From NCBI GenBank assembly GCA_913057785.1, contig CAJXPD010000019.1, positions 1 to 61,707 on the forward strand: a DNA stretch of 61,707 nt. The letters run 5' to 3'. The DNA is from an uncultured Lewinella sp. GTDB taxonomy: Bacteria; Bacteroidota; Bacteroidia; Chitinophagales; Saprospiraceae. A program made the translations under genes and the position numbers. The notes beneath the pieces are model-generated. The model searched no databases. It was not told the origin of the DNA and worked only from the letters and a program-made list of their open reading frames with translations. Of this stretch, positions 35,990 through 44,877 are shown piece after piece (position 1 is the first letter of the stretch; each line of letters starts with the position of its first letter).

Positions 35990-36745
35990 TTATGAAAAGG
36001 CTAGACCTCCATTGATGTCAAAATTGGCGCCGTTGATGAAGGAGCTTCGTTCCGTAGCCAAGTATACTACTAGGTCTGCCACTTCTTCGGCACTACCTTC
36101 TCTTCTCAAAGGTGTTTTACCGGCTACCATTTTCCGGATTTCATCTTTCGTGAAATCATCATGGAATTTTGTGGTAATCAGACCGGGACACAGGGCATTA
36201 ACTCTGATGCCTTTTGGTCCTAGCTCTTTCGCCATTGCTCTGGTGAAGGTGGTTACTGCTCCCTTCGAAGAAGCATATAGTGAAGATCCACCTCCCCCGC
36301 CATCCCTAGCGGCTTGCGAAGAAAGGTTTATAATGGATCCTCCTTTACCCATCAGCGGCTCAAATACCTGCATGACGAAGACCGTCGCCTTAAAATTGAC
36401 ATTCATTACTAAGTCATAAAAAGACTCGTCTAGCTCTTGCAAAGTCTTACGGGCAAAGAGGCCACCAGCATTATTTACAATAATATCGACCTTATCGCCA
36501 AATGCTTCCACAGTTTTAGCTTTTAAATTCTTGATGTCCGGCAAACTGGATACATCAGCTTTTACTGCTATAGCTTCGCCACCAAAAGACTTGATCTCAT
36601 TAACCGTTTCATTGGCTCCTGCTTCTGAGCTATTGTAATTCACTACTACTTTAGCTCCTTCTTTTGCTAAACCTATCGATATGGCTCTACCAATATCTCT
36701 TGAACCGCCAGTAACGACAGCTACCTTGCCTGTAAGCTTACTCAT
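35990..36745 (-). CDS. SDR-family oxidoreductase, candidate DEH reductase (first of two)
   Basis: Short-chain dehydrogenase of 251 residues. The cofactor loop is TGGSRDIGR (12-20), followed by NNAG (91-94) and catalytic Ser142/143, Tyr157 and Lys161 (YASSK). Behind the second strand it reads NYNSS without an acidic residue, which usually means NADPH preference. In known alginate pathways an SDR reduces DEH to KDG, and two SDRs of different cofactor preference occur in Sphingomonas. The position between KdgK (18 bases) and the second SDR (24 bases) fits this step. Which SDR is the DEH reductase cannot be told by eye. Confidence 0.88.
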   Translation of the reverse strand: MSKLTGKVAVVTGGSRDIGRAISIGLAKEGAKVVVNYNSSEAGANETVNEIKSFGGEAIAVKADVSSLPDIKNLKAKTVEAFGDKVDIIVNNAGGLFARKTLQELDESFYDLVMNVNFKATVFVMQVFEPLMGKGGSIINLSSQAARDGGGGGSSLYASSKGAVTTFTRAMAKELGPKGIRVNALCPGLITTKFHDDFTKDEIRKMVAGKTPLRREGSAEEVADLVVYLATERSSFINGANFDINGGLAFS

Positions 36746-36769
36746 AATTCTACATTGATTAGGTTACTA

Positions 36770-37534
36770 TTAAATTCCTAGGGCTTGACCGCCACCGACC
36801 TGAATGGTTTCTGCGGTAATGAAGGAAGCTTCACTACTCGCTAAAAAAGCCACAACACCGGCCACATCCTCAGGTTGACCTAATCTACCCAACATGATAT
36901 TATTGGCCCAAGAGGCAAACACCTCAGGTTTCGTGGATTTGATTTGTTGGTGGAAGGCGGTATCGATTGTACCTGGAGATACTGCATTCACTCGAATTCC
37001 ATATTCAGCCAAGTCTTTTGCTAAGGCTCTGGTAATGGTATGAACACCTGCTTTGGAGGTTCCATAGATCCCGGCGCCAGGTCCGCCAGCATTCCAGGCT
37101 GCATTAGAGGTGTAGTTAATGATGGTCGGATTTTCTCCTTGTTTTAGAAATGGTATCGCTGCTCTTGAAGCGAAAAACACAGAATCGAGGTTTAATGCCA
37201 TAACGAATCGGTAGAATTCGGTGGTCATATCCTCAAAACGAGATCTTCCGCCAAGGCCACCCGCATTGTTTACCAGTACATCTATCCGTCCATACTTCTT
37301 ACCAATTTCGGTGATGTTCTCCGTTACTTGTTTTTCCTTTGTCACATCGAATCCACGATATTCAGCGGTAATTCCCTCAGCACTTAGTTCTTCGATTCTC
37401 TTAGCGCCTTGTTCATCGTCAATTCCGTTTAACACCACTGTATAACCATCTTTACCTAACCTTCTTGCTACTTCGAAGCCAATACCGCCGGTTGCTCCTG
37501 TAATGATGGCTACTTTACCATTTAGATCGTTCAT
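36770..37534 (-). CDS. SDR-family oxidoreductase, candidate DEH or uronate reductase (second of two)
   Basis: Short-chain dehydrogenase of 254 residues with cofactor loop TGATGGIG (12-19), NNAGG, and catalytic Ser143, Tyr157 and Lys161 (YGTSK). After the second strand it has NGIDDEQG, with acidic residues nearby, which hints at NADH rather than NADPH. It ends in ETIQVGGGQALGI as in FabG-like SDRs. It is only distantly similar to the other SDR, so the two are not a recent duplication. It may reduce DEH with the other cofactor, or handle another uronate intermediate. Confidence 0.87.
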   Translation of the reverse strand: MNDLNGKVAIITGATGGIGFEVARRLGKDGYTVVLNGIDDEQGAKRIEELSAEGITAEYRGFDVTKEKQVTENITEIGKKYGRIDVLVNNAGGLGGRSRFEDMTTEFYRFVMALNLDSVFFASRAAIPFLKQGENPTIINYTSNAAWNAGGPGAGIYGTSKAGVHTITRALAKDLAEYGIRVNAVSPGTIDTAFHQQIKSTKPEVFASWANNIMLGRLGQPEDVAGVVAFLASSEASFITAETIQVGGGQALGI

Positions 37535-37572
37535 CTGTTAAAATTTCTTAGTTATTATTTTTTGTGAATATG

Positions 37573-38880
37573 CTACCCTTGGCCAATGGGCTTTAGAGGC
37601 TCAATCTTGGGACAGAGCAGCCAAATGCTGCCAACTGCAATCAAGGCCAGCGCAGCGCCAATGATGAAGGCCGGTGTATAGTTACCGCCTGCTGTAAGTT
37701 GAGGGACCAAGTAAGTCAGGCCTGCAGCTGCCAACTTAGCAGCCATACCAGCAAAGCCAGCTAGGGTACCAACCGTTTTCCCTCCATAAAAGTCACTAGG
37801 TAGGGTCTGTACATTACCGATGGCCGTCTGAAATCCAAATAAGATCACCGCCATTAGGATTACAGCCGTCACGGGTTCTCCAGGATTCGACATAGCCAAT
37901 AAGGTTGGCAACATAATGATGCCCCCTAAAGTGATGACCAGCTTTCGTGTCCGATCCACACTCCAACCTGCTTTGATCCGATTTTGGGCAAGCAGTCCGC
38001 CAAACCAAGCGCCAAGCATAGCACCAACATAGGGTACCCATCCGTAGATACCGATGGTTTTGACATCCATCCCATAGACTTCCGAGAGGTAAATCGGAAT
38101 CCAAAAGACGAACAGCCACCAGATAGGATCAATGGCTGCCGAAGCAATGATCACGCCCCAGCTTTGCTTGCGAGATAGAAGCTCAGAAGTATTCGGATTA
38201 TACCCTTCGTCAAAATCTCCATCCTGATCCAAGTCTTGATTCTTCTGCCCACTGAGAATGTATTGACGTTCTTCATCAGAAATCCACGGGTGGGATTTAG
38301 GTGGAGATTTCACCAAAATCATCCAAGGTATAAGCCAAACCAACCCCGTAAGGCCCACGAGAATAAAGATCATATTCCAAGTAAAATGGACAGACAGGTA
38401 AGCGATAAGGGGTATGGCAATGATGCCTCCAATGGCGGCCCCAGAATTAAAGATCCCCTGGGCCAAGGCTCGTTCTTTGGTGGGAAACCACTCTGCGTTT
38501 CCTTTTGTAGCCCCCGGCCAGTTTCCAGCCTCTGCCACACCCAAAATAGAACGAAAAATGCTGAAGCTGAGTAGTCCTCTCGCTACTGAATGAAGTGCTG
38601 TAGCAATGGACCAGACACCAATAGACAGTGCAAAACCAATGCGTGTTCCGACCCAGTCAAAGATCTTTCCGAAAATCGCTTGTCCAAAAGCGTACGAGAA
38701 GACGAAGATAACGGAGATCAACGCATAGATCTCTTTGCGTTCCAAGTCCGATTTTTCTGGATAGAGATCTACTGAAATTGCTGGCCAGAGCACATTGAGC
38801 GACTGACGATCAATGTAATTGATAATTGTAGCCAGAGCGATCAATGTAATGACCCACCATCTTAAGCCTTTAACTTTCAT
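37573..38880 (-). CDS. MFS transporter, hexuronate type (ACS family), candidate DEH importer
   Basis: 435 residues, 12 hydrophobic segments, inner membrane. The first helix leads into NYIDRQSLNVLWPAI and the loop with GTRIGFALSIGVWSIATALH; FRSILGVAEAGNWPGATKGNAEWFP is typical of ExuT/UxuT-like organic-anion symporters. The central loop is acidic (DQDGDFDEGYNP). Placed between KdgF and the SDR genes, it most likely carries DEH or unsaturated monouronate from periplasm to cytoplasm. Known alginate loci have an MFS at this place. Confidence 0.9.
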   Translation of the reverse strand: MKVKGLRWWVITLIALATIINYIDRQSLNVLWPAISVDLYPEKSDLERKEIYALISVIFVFSYAFGQAIFGKIFDWVGTRIGFALSIGVWSIATALHSVARGLLSFSIFRSILGVAEAGNWPGATKGNAEWFPTKERALAQGIFNSGAAIGGIIAIPLIAYLSVHFTWNMIFILVGLTGLVWLIPWMILVKSPPKSHPWISDEERQYILSGQKNQDLDQDGDFDEGYNPNTSELLSRKQSWGVIIASAAIDPIWWLFVFWIPIYLSEVYGMDVKTIGIYGWVPYVGAMLGAWFGGLLAQNRIKAGWSVDRTRKLVITLGGIIMLPTLLAMSNPGEPVTAVILMAVILFGFQTAIGNVQTLPSDFYGGKTVGTLAGFAGMAAKLAAAGLTYLVPQLTAGGNYTPAFIIGAALALIAVGSIWLLCPKIEPLKPIGQG

Positions 38881-38933
38881 TGTTTTTCTTTTTGCTCCTG
38901 TCTGTTATAATCCATCTCCCGTCGATCTGATTG

Positions 38934-39275
38934 CTACCCAAGAAAATCTTCTCGTGCAGGACTAAATACGTCGATCAGAACGCCGGGCTTAGTGCAAGTA
39001 CAACCGTGCATTACATGGGGAGGAATGTAATAGGAATCACCTGCTTTAATTGTTTTAACTTCATCGCCAATCGTCATTTCAAATTCGCCACTAGCCACGT
39101 AGGTTACTTGGGAATGATAATGCTGATGCAATTGCCCAACACCTCCCTCTTCAAATTTGGCTTTCACCAACATGATCTTATCATCTGTTCCGTGAATTTG
39201 CCGTTGAATTTTGGGATCTACTTGCTCCCATTTTTCTTCCGCATCAAAGAAGAATTCCTTTGTTTTTTTTGACAT
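38934..39275 (-). CDS. kdgF: KdgF-like cupin, unsaturated uronate ring-opening protein
   Basis: Single cupin of 113 residues. KdgF converts 4,5-unsaturated monouronates to the linear ketone DEH. Metal-site residues are seen in LHQHYHSQVTYV (His50, His52, His54 and Gln56) and His90 in PPHVMHG. GDSYYIPPHV is the typical cupin-2 motif. No signal peptide is visible, so it should act in the cytoplasm, although related proteins are sometimes periplasmic. It lies between PL17 and the MFS transporter, exactly at its pathway step. Confidence 0.9.
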   Translation of the reverse strand: MSKKTKEFFFDAEEKWEQVDPKIQRQIHGTDDKIMLVKAKFEEGGVGQLHQHYHSQVTYVASGEFEMTIGDEVKTIKAGDSYYIPPHVMHGCTCTKPGVLIDVFSPAREDFLG

Positions 39276-39342
39276 CTTAATTTGTCTTTTGCAATTAATC
39301 TTTTACTACCGTAATATTTTCAACAAGCAGAAAAGGACAAGC

Positions 39343-41604
39343 CTACCCCTTGTTTTTTTTCAAAATAAATGGGCCCTCCCACGAGTACAATACCTCTTCT
39401 ATTTCCAGCCGATGGTTTGCTTCCTTGGAAGCGTTATTATTAGCCAAACACAACGTCCAGCTTTCACCAGCTTTGTTGCTGAATTGAATGACAGTGTACC
39501 CCTTATCATCATGCAATACACTAACCTCTTCTAAACTGGTGAAGGGTTGTTCTGATAGTTCAGTCACCGGATCATATGCCCCATGTGGTTCAATGATGGA
39601 GACAAAAGTGGCCTCTTTCTGATCCTTTTTTCTAATGATGAAAGCTGGATCATGGCGCAAGTTGAAATTAGGATCGTTGGCACCAAGTCGGGCAAATATC
39701 AAGTCATCACCAGGTTTGACCGCACTGATCATGGAATAGAATTTTTGATTAGAGAACCAGTTGATATGTGCATTCCCATCTGCTGCATTTCCGGCAGCTT
39801 CTTTCCAGATATGCTGATACCCATGCCCATCACCTAGACATTCCAACGCATTTAATTTAGATTCATATTCAAAATTAGTTTGCAGTAAATGCCCTTGAAA
39901 CCATACCGGTAAATCAAACCGCTTAGGCGTATCCGAACTGGCTTTAAATACATCAATCAGGATCGGATGGCTAAACTGTTCGTCGTTTACTAAAACAAGG
40001 GTTCTATGCAGTTCTGTATCTGGATATGCATGCTGGGATTTAGCGCTAACAACCTGAACCTCCCCTTCCCCATGGAAGTAGAAAAGATCTGGATGGTATT
40101 TTTCCCCAATCTTTATATCCCCATTATAGTGCGAAGTTTCATTGATAACTACTGTGTTATGTGCAATGCTTTGCTTCGCCCAGGTATTGTTTTCTTTCAG
40201 ATATCGTCCCCCTCCTTTCTGATCAATATTGACCCAGCGAGCCGCTCCATAATCTTGCATGATCTCCCCCGTTTCGTCATACAGGGAATAGGACAGTTTG
40301 TCAAAATGACCATGTCCCATACCTTGGGCCGAGTACTTCATGACCACACACAATTCGTTTTCTGGGGTGGTGCTAGTTCGTAAGATGCCGATCCCTCCTT
40401 GCCCCCCATTCGGGCCATCGGTATAAGCAATGGATACTTGTTGCATCGGCTGTGTCAATCCTTCGGCTATGCCTTTAGCTACTGCAAAACCGGCTTCATC
40501 CAGTACCACTTTTCCTTGCGCTTCTGCAATCGACAATAGCATAGGATCCTTGCCAAAATGTAGATAGGCTAAATCAACTGCGGTAACTACTTCCCTTGCG
40601 TTCCAGGACATCCCCTTTTGCGCATCATTGATGGGATAGAAAAGGCCATTGGCGTCTGTCTGATACAAAAGAGAATAGACGGCCTTCTGCAATATTTTAT
40701 CGCGATACGCTAGGATATCCAATTCTGGTTTGTTATTTGCTAAAGCCTTAGCAAACTGCAAGAAAGGGAATATGGCATATCGTAAGTAATAAGGTCCTTC
40801 CGTGAAATACCCGTCTGGTGAAAAGGAGCCATCCAATTGCGCGAGAAAGCCAGCTTTTTTCATTCCATCTGGCCGAATCAACCCCCCATCATTATCCCGT
40901 TCATTCTTGCTATTGCTCTCAATATTCAAGCCGTATAATGCCCTGGACACTAATTCTTCATCATTCATCACTAAGCCAATCATCCCAACCGCAGCATTGC
41001 CCCAAGTGCTATGATTATGAATGCGGTTAAAGAATTTAGGATTGCCAGTGGACAAGAAATCCGCATAGGGTCGGAAAAGATCTTCTTCTAGCTGCTTACG
41101 CTCCTCCTTGGTCAAAAAGGTATATATGCAATCGTAGGCCTGGCTGGTATAGACCAACCAATTAGCGTCGTTTAGACATTGCCAAAAGATCTTGCCGGTA
41201 GCAGAGGAACGATTCGTTGGGTGCAAGGGTAAATTGGGGTACATCTCCGCATATTCCAGCAGCATATCACGAACGTACACTGCATATCTATCTTCTTCAG
41301 TTACTTGATACAGCACTCCCGCTTTTTGCATCATGAACCAGTTTCTCTTATGGCGTTCATGCGTATATCCCCCGGCCATATCTTTTGGGATGGGCACGGC
41401 TATCCCTCGCGATATTTCGGCATCTACCTCAACTATCGTTTCGACCAGTACTTTATCAAATAAGGGTGCCTTACCTAGTGAAGACTTGATATTCCTAACG
41501 CCTTCCTGAGTCAAAATCAGCTTGGGGTGATTTTGAGCCAAAATGGAATTGATTCCCAAGGCAAGGCAAAAAATAAGGAGGGCTATGTCAAATTTGTTCT
41601 TCAA
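39343..41604 (-). CDS. Oligoalginate lyase, polysaccharide lyase family 17
   Basis: Exo-type lyase of 753 residues. A signal peptide ending at ILAQ (residue 24) suggests periplasmic location. An (alpha/alpha)6 barrel covers about 25-380, with NH at 197-198 in HNHSTWGNA and Tyr272/273 in TEGPYYLRYA, equivalent to Asn201/His202 and Tyr258 of the studied PL17 Alg17C. The C-terminal heparinase II/III-like beta-sandwich begins near 395 with MGHGHFDKLSYSLYDETGE and holds further His residues (SIAHNTVVINE). It releases unsaturated monouronate from oligo-alginate for KdgF, whose gene follows. It is preceded by a 239-base gap with a large hairpin. Confidence 0.94.
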   Translation of the reverse strand: MKNKFDIALLIFCLALGINSILAQNHPKLILTQEGVRNIKSSLGKAPLFDKVLVETIVEVDAEISRGIAVPIPKDMAGGYTHERHKRNWFMMQKAGVLYQVTEEDRYAVYVRDMLLEYAEMYPNLPLHPTNRSSATGKIFWQCLNDANWLVYTSQAYDCIYTFLTKEERKQLEEDLFRPYADFLSTGNPKFFNRIHNHSTWGNAAVGMIGLVMNDEELVSRALYGLNIESNSKNERDNDGGLIRPDGMKKAGFLAQLDGSFSPDGYFTEGPYYLRYAIFPFLQFAKALANNKPELDILAYRDKILQKAVYSLLYQTDANGLFYPINDAQKGMSWNAREVVTAVDLAYLHFGKDPMLLSIAEAQGKVVLDEAGFAVAKGIAEGLTQPMQQVSIAYTDGPNGGQGGIGILRTSTTPENELCVVMKYSAQGMGHGHFDKLSYSLYDETGEIMQDYGAARWVNIDQKGGGRYLKENNTWAKQSIAHNTVVINETSHYNGDIKIGEKYHPDLFYFHGEGEVQVVSAKSQHAYPDTELHRTLVLVNDEQFSHPILIDVFKASSDTPKRFDLPVWFQGHLLQTNFEYESKLNALECLGDGHGYQHIWKEAAGNAADGNAHINWFSNQKFYSMISAVKPGDDLIFARLGANDPNFNLRHDPAFIIRKKDQKEATFVSIIEPHGAYDPVTELSEQPFTSLEEVSVLHDDKGYTVIQFSNKAGESWTLCLANNNASKEANHRLEIEEVLYSWEGPFILKKNKG

Positions 41605-41843
41605 GAATGAATGGTTTACAAGCTAGGTACTAGCCAAGTTTCTGCAAAAACAACTGAACTTTCCCCACATTCACTGGCTTAGCCATTTGTCCGAGAAGGC
41701 AAAATGCTAGGACCGATGCCCATCAACCATTGGAGTAATTGTTCAAAGTTGGGAGTTCTTGTGTTTATCGTAATAACAGGGCTGCCCTCAATCATTGGGC
41801 AGCACTGACCTGTTACAAACTGATTTATGAAACGCAAATTTTG
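41605..41843 (-). promoter_or_regulatory. Spacer between PL7 and PL17 genes with a large hairpin
   Basis: A composite inverted repeat at 41775-41814: AACAGG+GCTGCCC pairs with GGGCAGC and, after a 5-base bulge, CCTGTT, around a 9-base loop. No T-run follows on the minus strand. It may be a partial terminator or an RNA-stability element separating the SusCD-PL7 block from the catabolic block. No TAnnTTTG promoter is seen here. Confidence 0.5.
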
Positions 41844-42782
41844 TCAATGACTTATCTCTAAGTCATAATACTTCACTTTAGAAAAAGCACCTTCCTCTGT
41901 AGTTACCAGGTAGTTTCCTGCCTTAAAGTAATTTTCAAAAACGCCCCACTTTTCCATGTGGATACCATCGTATACAATCGTTTCGGTATTATTGAGGATA
42001 ACTTCCATCCGTCCTTCAGAAACTTTGACCTCAAGGGTGAATTTATTATGCCCTACTTCCTCCGCAAAGTAATGTCCATCATCATCCGTCCAAGCACTGG
42101 TGTGCAGGATTTCAGTGGCAGAGGCATCTAAGTCTTTTAACTCCTTTGTTTTAACTCGTACTCTACCATTAACCCAATAGATTTTCAGGACCGGAGGAGC
42201 ATTGTTGTCATCTTCTCCAATTAGATCCCGTTGTGCGTTGGTAAGCCTTCCATGAATTTGCATAATGATGGCTCGGTGAAATTTACCGTCACTATCTTTC
42301 GACATCTCTGGGACACTCAAGGTGCCTTTCATCCGGCCGCCTTCAGCAAAGGTCCAATTCGTATTGTTACTGCCGGGAACCATCTGCTCTCTGAGTTCAG
42401 TTCTAGAATAACTGGAATTCCTAGTAGAAGCCCCAGGGTAGGTATAAAACACCAAGGAACCATCTATGGAATCATTGTACATAAACTCCTTCAAAATCTC
42501 CAAGTTGCCGTAATTCAGAATTTCCGGCGGCTTGACTTCTGTGGGATTTCCAATGGGTAAGGTAACTTTCCAGTTATTAAGATCAATATGTGGTAAGAAG
42601 TAGTCGACCCCTTCCACTAACTGATCCGAAGGCTCTTCTTCTTCCTTATCCGGAGCAGGAGTTATCTCCCCTTTAACCGAACACCCCACATTAAACAGTA
42701 GGACAAACAAAAGGGAAGTGAAACCACCCAGGACTATACCTAGCCCGGAGTGGTTCCTTCTTTTATAAGTTCGTTTTTCCAT
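41844..42782 (-). CDS. Alginate lyase, polysaccharide lyase family 7, lipoprotein (third PL7)
   Basis: 312 residues. The lipoprotein signal ends LLFNVGC (lipid Cys34), followed by an acidic linker (DKEEEEPSDQ). The single catalytic domain begins LNNWKVTLPIG and has RTELRE (arginine strand), MQIHGRL (catalytic His; QIH form) and YFKAGNY (catalytic Tyr). It is of the compact PL7 type with RTELRE/YFKAGNY and differs clearly from the tandem pair at 25.6-27.7 kb, so the locus holds two PL7 subtypes. It lies 2 bases after the PKD lipoprotein gene, as part of the SusCD transport block, and may initiate depolymerisation at the surface. Confidence 0.93.
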   Translation of the reverse strand: MEKRTYKRRNHSGLGIVLGGFTSLLFVLLFNVGCSVKGEITPAPDKEEEEPSDQLVEGVDYFLPHIDLNNWKVTLPIGNPTEVKPPEILNYGNLEILKEFMYNDSIDGSLVFYTYPGASTRNSSYSRTELREQMVPGSNNTNWTFAEGGRMKGTLSVPEMSKDSDGKFHRAIIMQIHGRLTNAQRDLIGEDDNNAPPVLKIYWVNGRVRVKTKELKDLDASATEILHTSAWTDDDGHYFAEEVGHNKFTLEVKVSEGRMEVILNNTETIVYDGIHMEKWGVFENYFKAGNYLVTTEEGAFSKVKYYDLEISH

Positions 42783-42784
42783 TT

Positions 42785-44749
42785 TTACTCGCTTTCCACG
42801 ATTTTTACATTATCGAGAAAGACTTCATTGCTGCTATCCACCGCATTCAGCGCTCTCACATAAATCACAACTTTGTTGGTAGAAGCTGTAAAGGTGAAAG
42901 AGCTGTTGGTAAACATCGACTTATCTGTATTGAAGTCGTTGGTGATATCGAAATATGCGTCTATTGCAGGGTCGCTTGTTGAAGCATTGATGCCTTCCTC
43001 TGTGGTGATTTCGGTATTCAAAATGAAAACTTCTGTGTTGATTCCTTCTGCCTCTGAGCGAGTATCAATCGAAAAGGTATATTCAACGCCTTGCTCCACC
43101 TGAACGACCTGATATAGTCGTCGGCAGTTAGCGCTAAATTTCGCTCCTCGAGTTTTTGATCCATTTTCAAAGGCACCATCTGAAGTAGAATTAGGCTGCT
43201 CATTGGTGCAATAGGTAGCATCAATGTAATTATTCAACTCAGAGTTATACCATAGTTCTCTGTAAGGACTAGGCACTTCATTTCCGCTATTGTCGACTAC
43301 GGTACTGTTGGGCGTCATGTCCCAGGCATCGGCATTGTCACTGGTATTTGAGGTAAATTCCTGGAAGGTGCCATTGAGTACCTGTACTACAAATCCTTGA
43401 GAAACGATTAGTTTTTCAGTAGCTACATCCGTATTCCCCGTTACGCTATAGGAAGTTAAAGTAACGGTGTACTCCCCATCTTCCATATAGGTATGGGAAG
43501 GGTTCATTCCGGTAAACTGATAACCGTCTCCAAATTCCCACAGTAACATCACTGCCCCTTCAGAAGCATCCATGAAATCGTAGGTACGATAATCGTCCGG
43601 ATCTACCTGGAAAGTAAAGGCAGCGGTCACCGGCGCTAGGATATTGATACTCTTACTAAATTCAGTCGATAAGCCCACATCACTAGAAGCAGTCAAGGGA
43701 ATCGTGTATTCTCCAGCAACGGCATAGACGTGAGTGGGAGATTCCTCGGTTGACATATTGCCATCACCAAAATCCCATTCATAGCTTGTAGCATTGGTTG
43801 AAGTATTAGTGAAAGCGTATTCCAGGAAGTTTTCCTCACTCTGCTCGATATTGAATCCAGCGGATGGAGGTACAGAACCTTCCGCTCCAACGTCGATTGT
43901 GAAATTATCCAATCTAGCTTCTACTGGCCCGTTGAAAAAGTAAATGGCAACCGTATTGTTATCTCCAGAATTGAATGATAGCTTCTGCTCCAAGTAGGTC
44001 GAAGGATCAGAGGTATCATTCACCGTCACGGAAGCAATGGTACCTTCCGCCGCTTTTTCCCGGCTATCAATAGGTCCAAACTGCGTAACCCCTACTATGG
44101 ATACCGTAACAAATGGGTCAGCCGAATTATCCAACATAGTGTACCAAAATCGAAGATCGTAGTTCTGATTGGGCTCAACCGCAATTTCTTGATAACCGAC
44201 ACGAGATTGGTCATTCGGCAATTTTGCTCCTTGATCTCCAAATTGTACCGGGCTACCGGTAATCTGGATCACCCCACCTAACTCACTCTTCCGCCAAGAA
44301 TCTCGTCCATCACCAGAGCCATCCGGTAAGGTATTGTCCTCAAAACCTGGTTCTAATATAATCGGCTGGAATGGACCTTCCACCACCATCACATCGATGG
44401 TTACGGTACCTGTTTCACCATTGGCATCACTAGCCGTGAGCGTTACGGGGTAGGTGCCTTCTCCCGCCTCAAAAGTAAAGGTTGGATCTTTATCAGTAGA
44501 AGTATTTCCTCCCCCAAAGTCCCATTCAAAAATGATGGATTCGGCCGAAAGGTTGGTGAATTTGATGGTTTTGAAGTCTTCCAAAGTAGACGCATAGGAG
44601 AAATTAGCCGTCGGAAAAATCGTATCCGGAATAGAGTTTGATTCCGGTAACTCAAACTCAAATTTGTCGCAATTATTGAACAAAAAGACCATCGAAAAGC
44701 AAAGGAGAATCCTCATTGCTTTACGGTATGTATATTTATCTTTTTTCAT
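42785..44749 (-). CDS. PKD-repeat surface glycan-binding lipoprotein (SusE/F position)
   Basis: 654 residues. The lipoprotein signal ends in FLFNNC (lipid Cys27). A PKD domain (about 45-125; FEWDFGGGNTSTDKDP), a jelly-roll CBM-like part (about 130-290; RVGYQEIAVEPNQNYDLRFWY), and two more PKD domains (about 295-375, YEWDFGDGNMSTEESP; 375-450, LLWEFGDGYQFTGMNP) precede a second CBM-like jelly-roll (about 455-654; YQVVQVEQGVEYTFSID ... VFLDNVKIV). The gene lies directly downstream of SusD, the place of the surface glycan-binding protein in polysaccharide loci. Alginate binding is inferred from context. A near-identical layout is known from marine flavobacterial alginate loci. Confidence 0.85.
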   Translation of the reverse strand: MKKDKYTYRKAMRILLCFSMVFLFNNCDKFEFELPESNSIPDTIFPTANFSYASTLEDFKTIKFTNLSAESIIFEWDFGGGNTSTDKDPTFTFEAGEGTYPVTLTASDANGETGTVTIDVMVVEGPFQPIILEPGFEDNTLPDGSGDGRDSWRKSELGGVIQITGSPVQFGDQGAKLPNDQSRVGYQEIAVEPNQNYDLRFWYTMLDNSADPFVTVSIVGVTQFGPIDSREKAAEGTIASVTVNDTSDPSTYLEQKLSFNSGDNNTVAIYFFNGPVEARLDNFTIDVGAEGSVPPSAGFNIEQSEENFLEYAFTNTSTNATSYEWDFGDGNMSTEESPTHVYAVAGEYTIPLTASSDVGLSTEFSKSINILAPVTAAFTFQVDPDDYRTYDFMDASEGAVMLLWEFGDGYQFTGMNPSHTYMEDGEYTVTLTSYSVTGNTDVATEKLIVSQGFVVQVLNGTFQEFTSNTSDNADAWDMTPNSTVVDNSGNEVPSPYRELWYNSELNNYIDATYCTNEQPNSTSDGAFENGSKTRGAKFSANCRRLYQVVQVEQGVEYTFSIDTRSEAEGINTEVFILNTEITTEEGINASTSDPAIDAYFDITNDFNTDKSMFTNSSFTFTASTNKVVIYVRALNAVDSSNEVFLDNVKIVESE

Positions 44750-44877
44750 TTTTGAAATTTTAATTTTGCTCCGTTCCTGCCCACTCTATTTCTTAGTCTT
44801 CTGGAGCAAAGGATTGCCGCCGTATTGGCTTTCAATGATTTATCAAAGGTTCATTGAAGCGTCTTTAGACTACTTCC

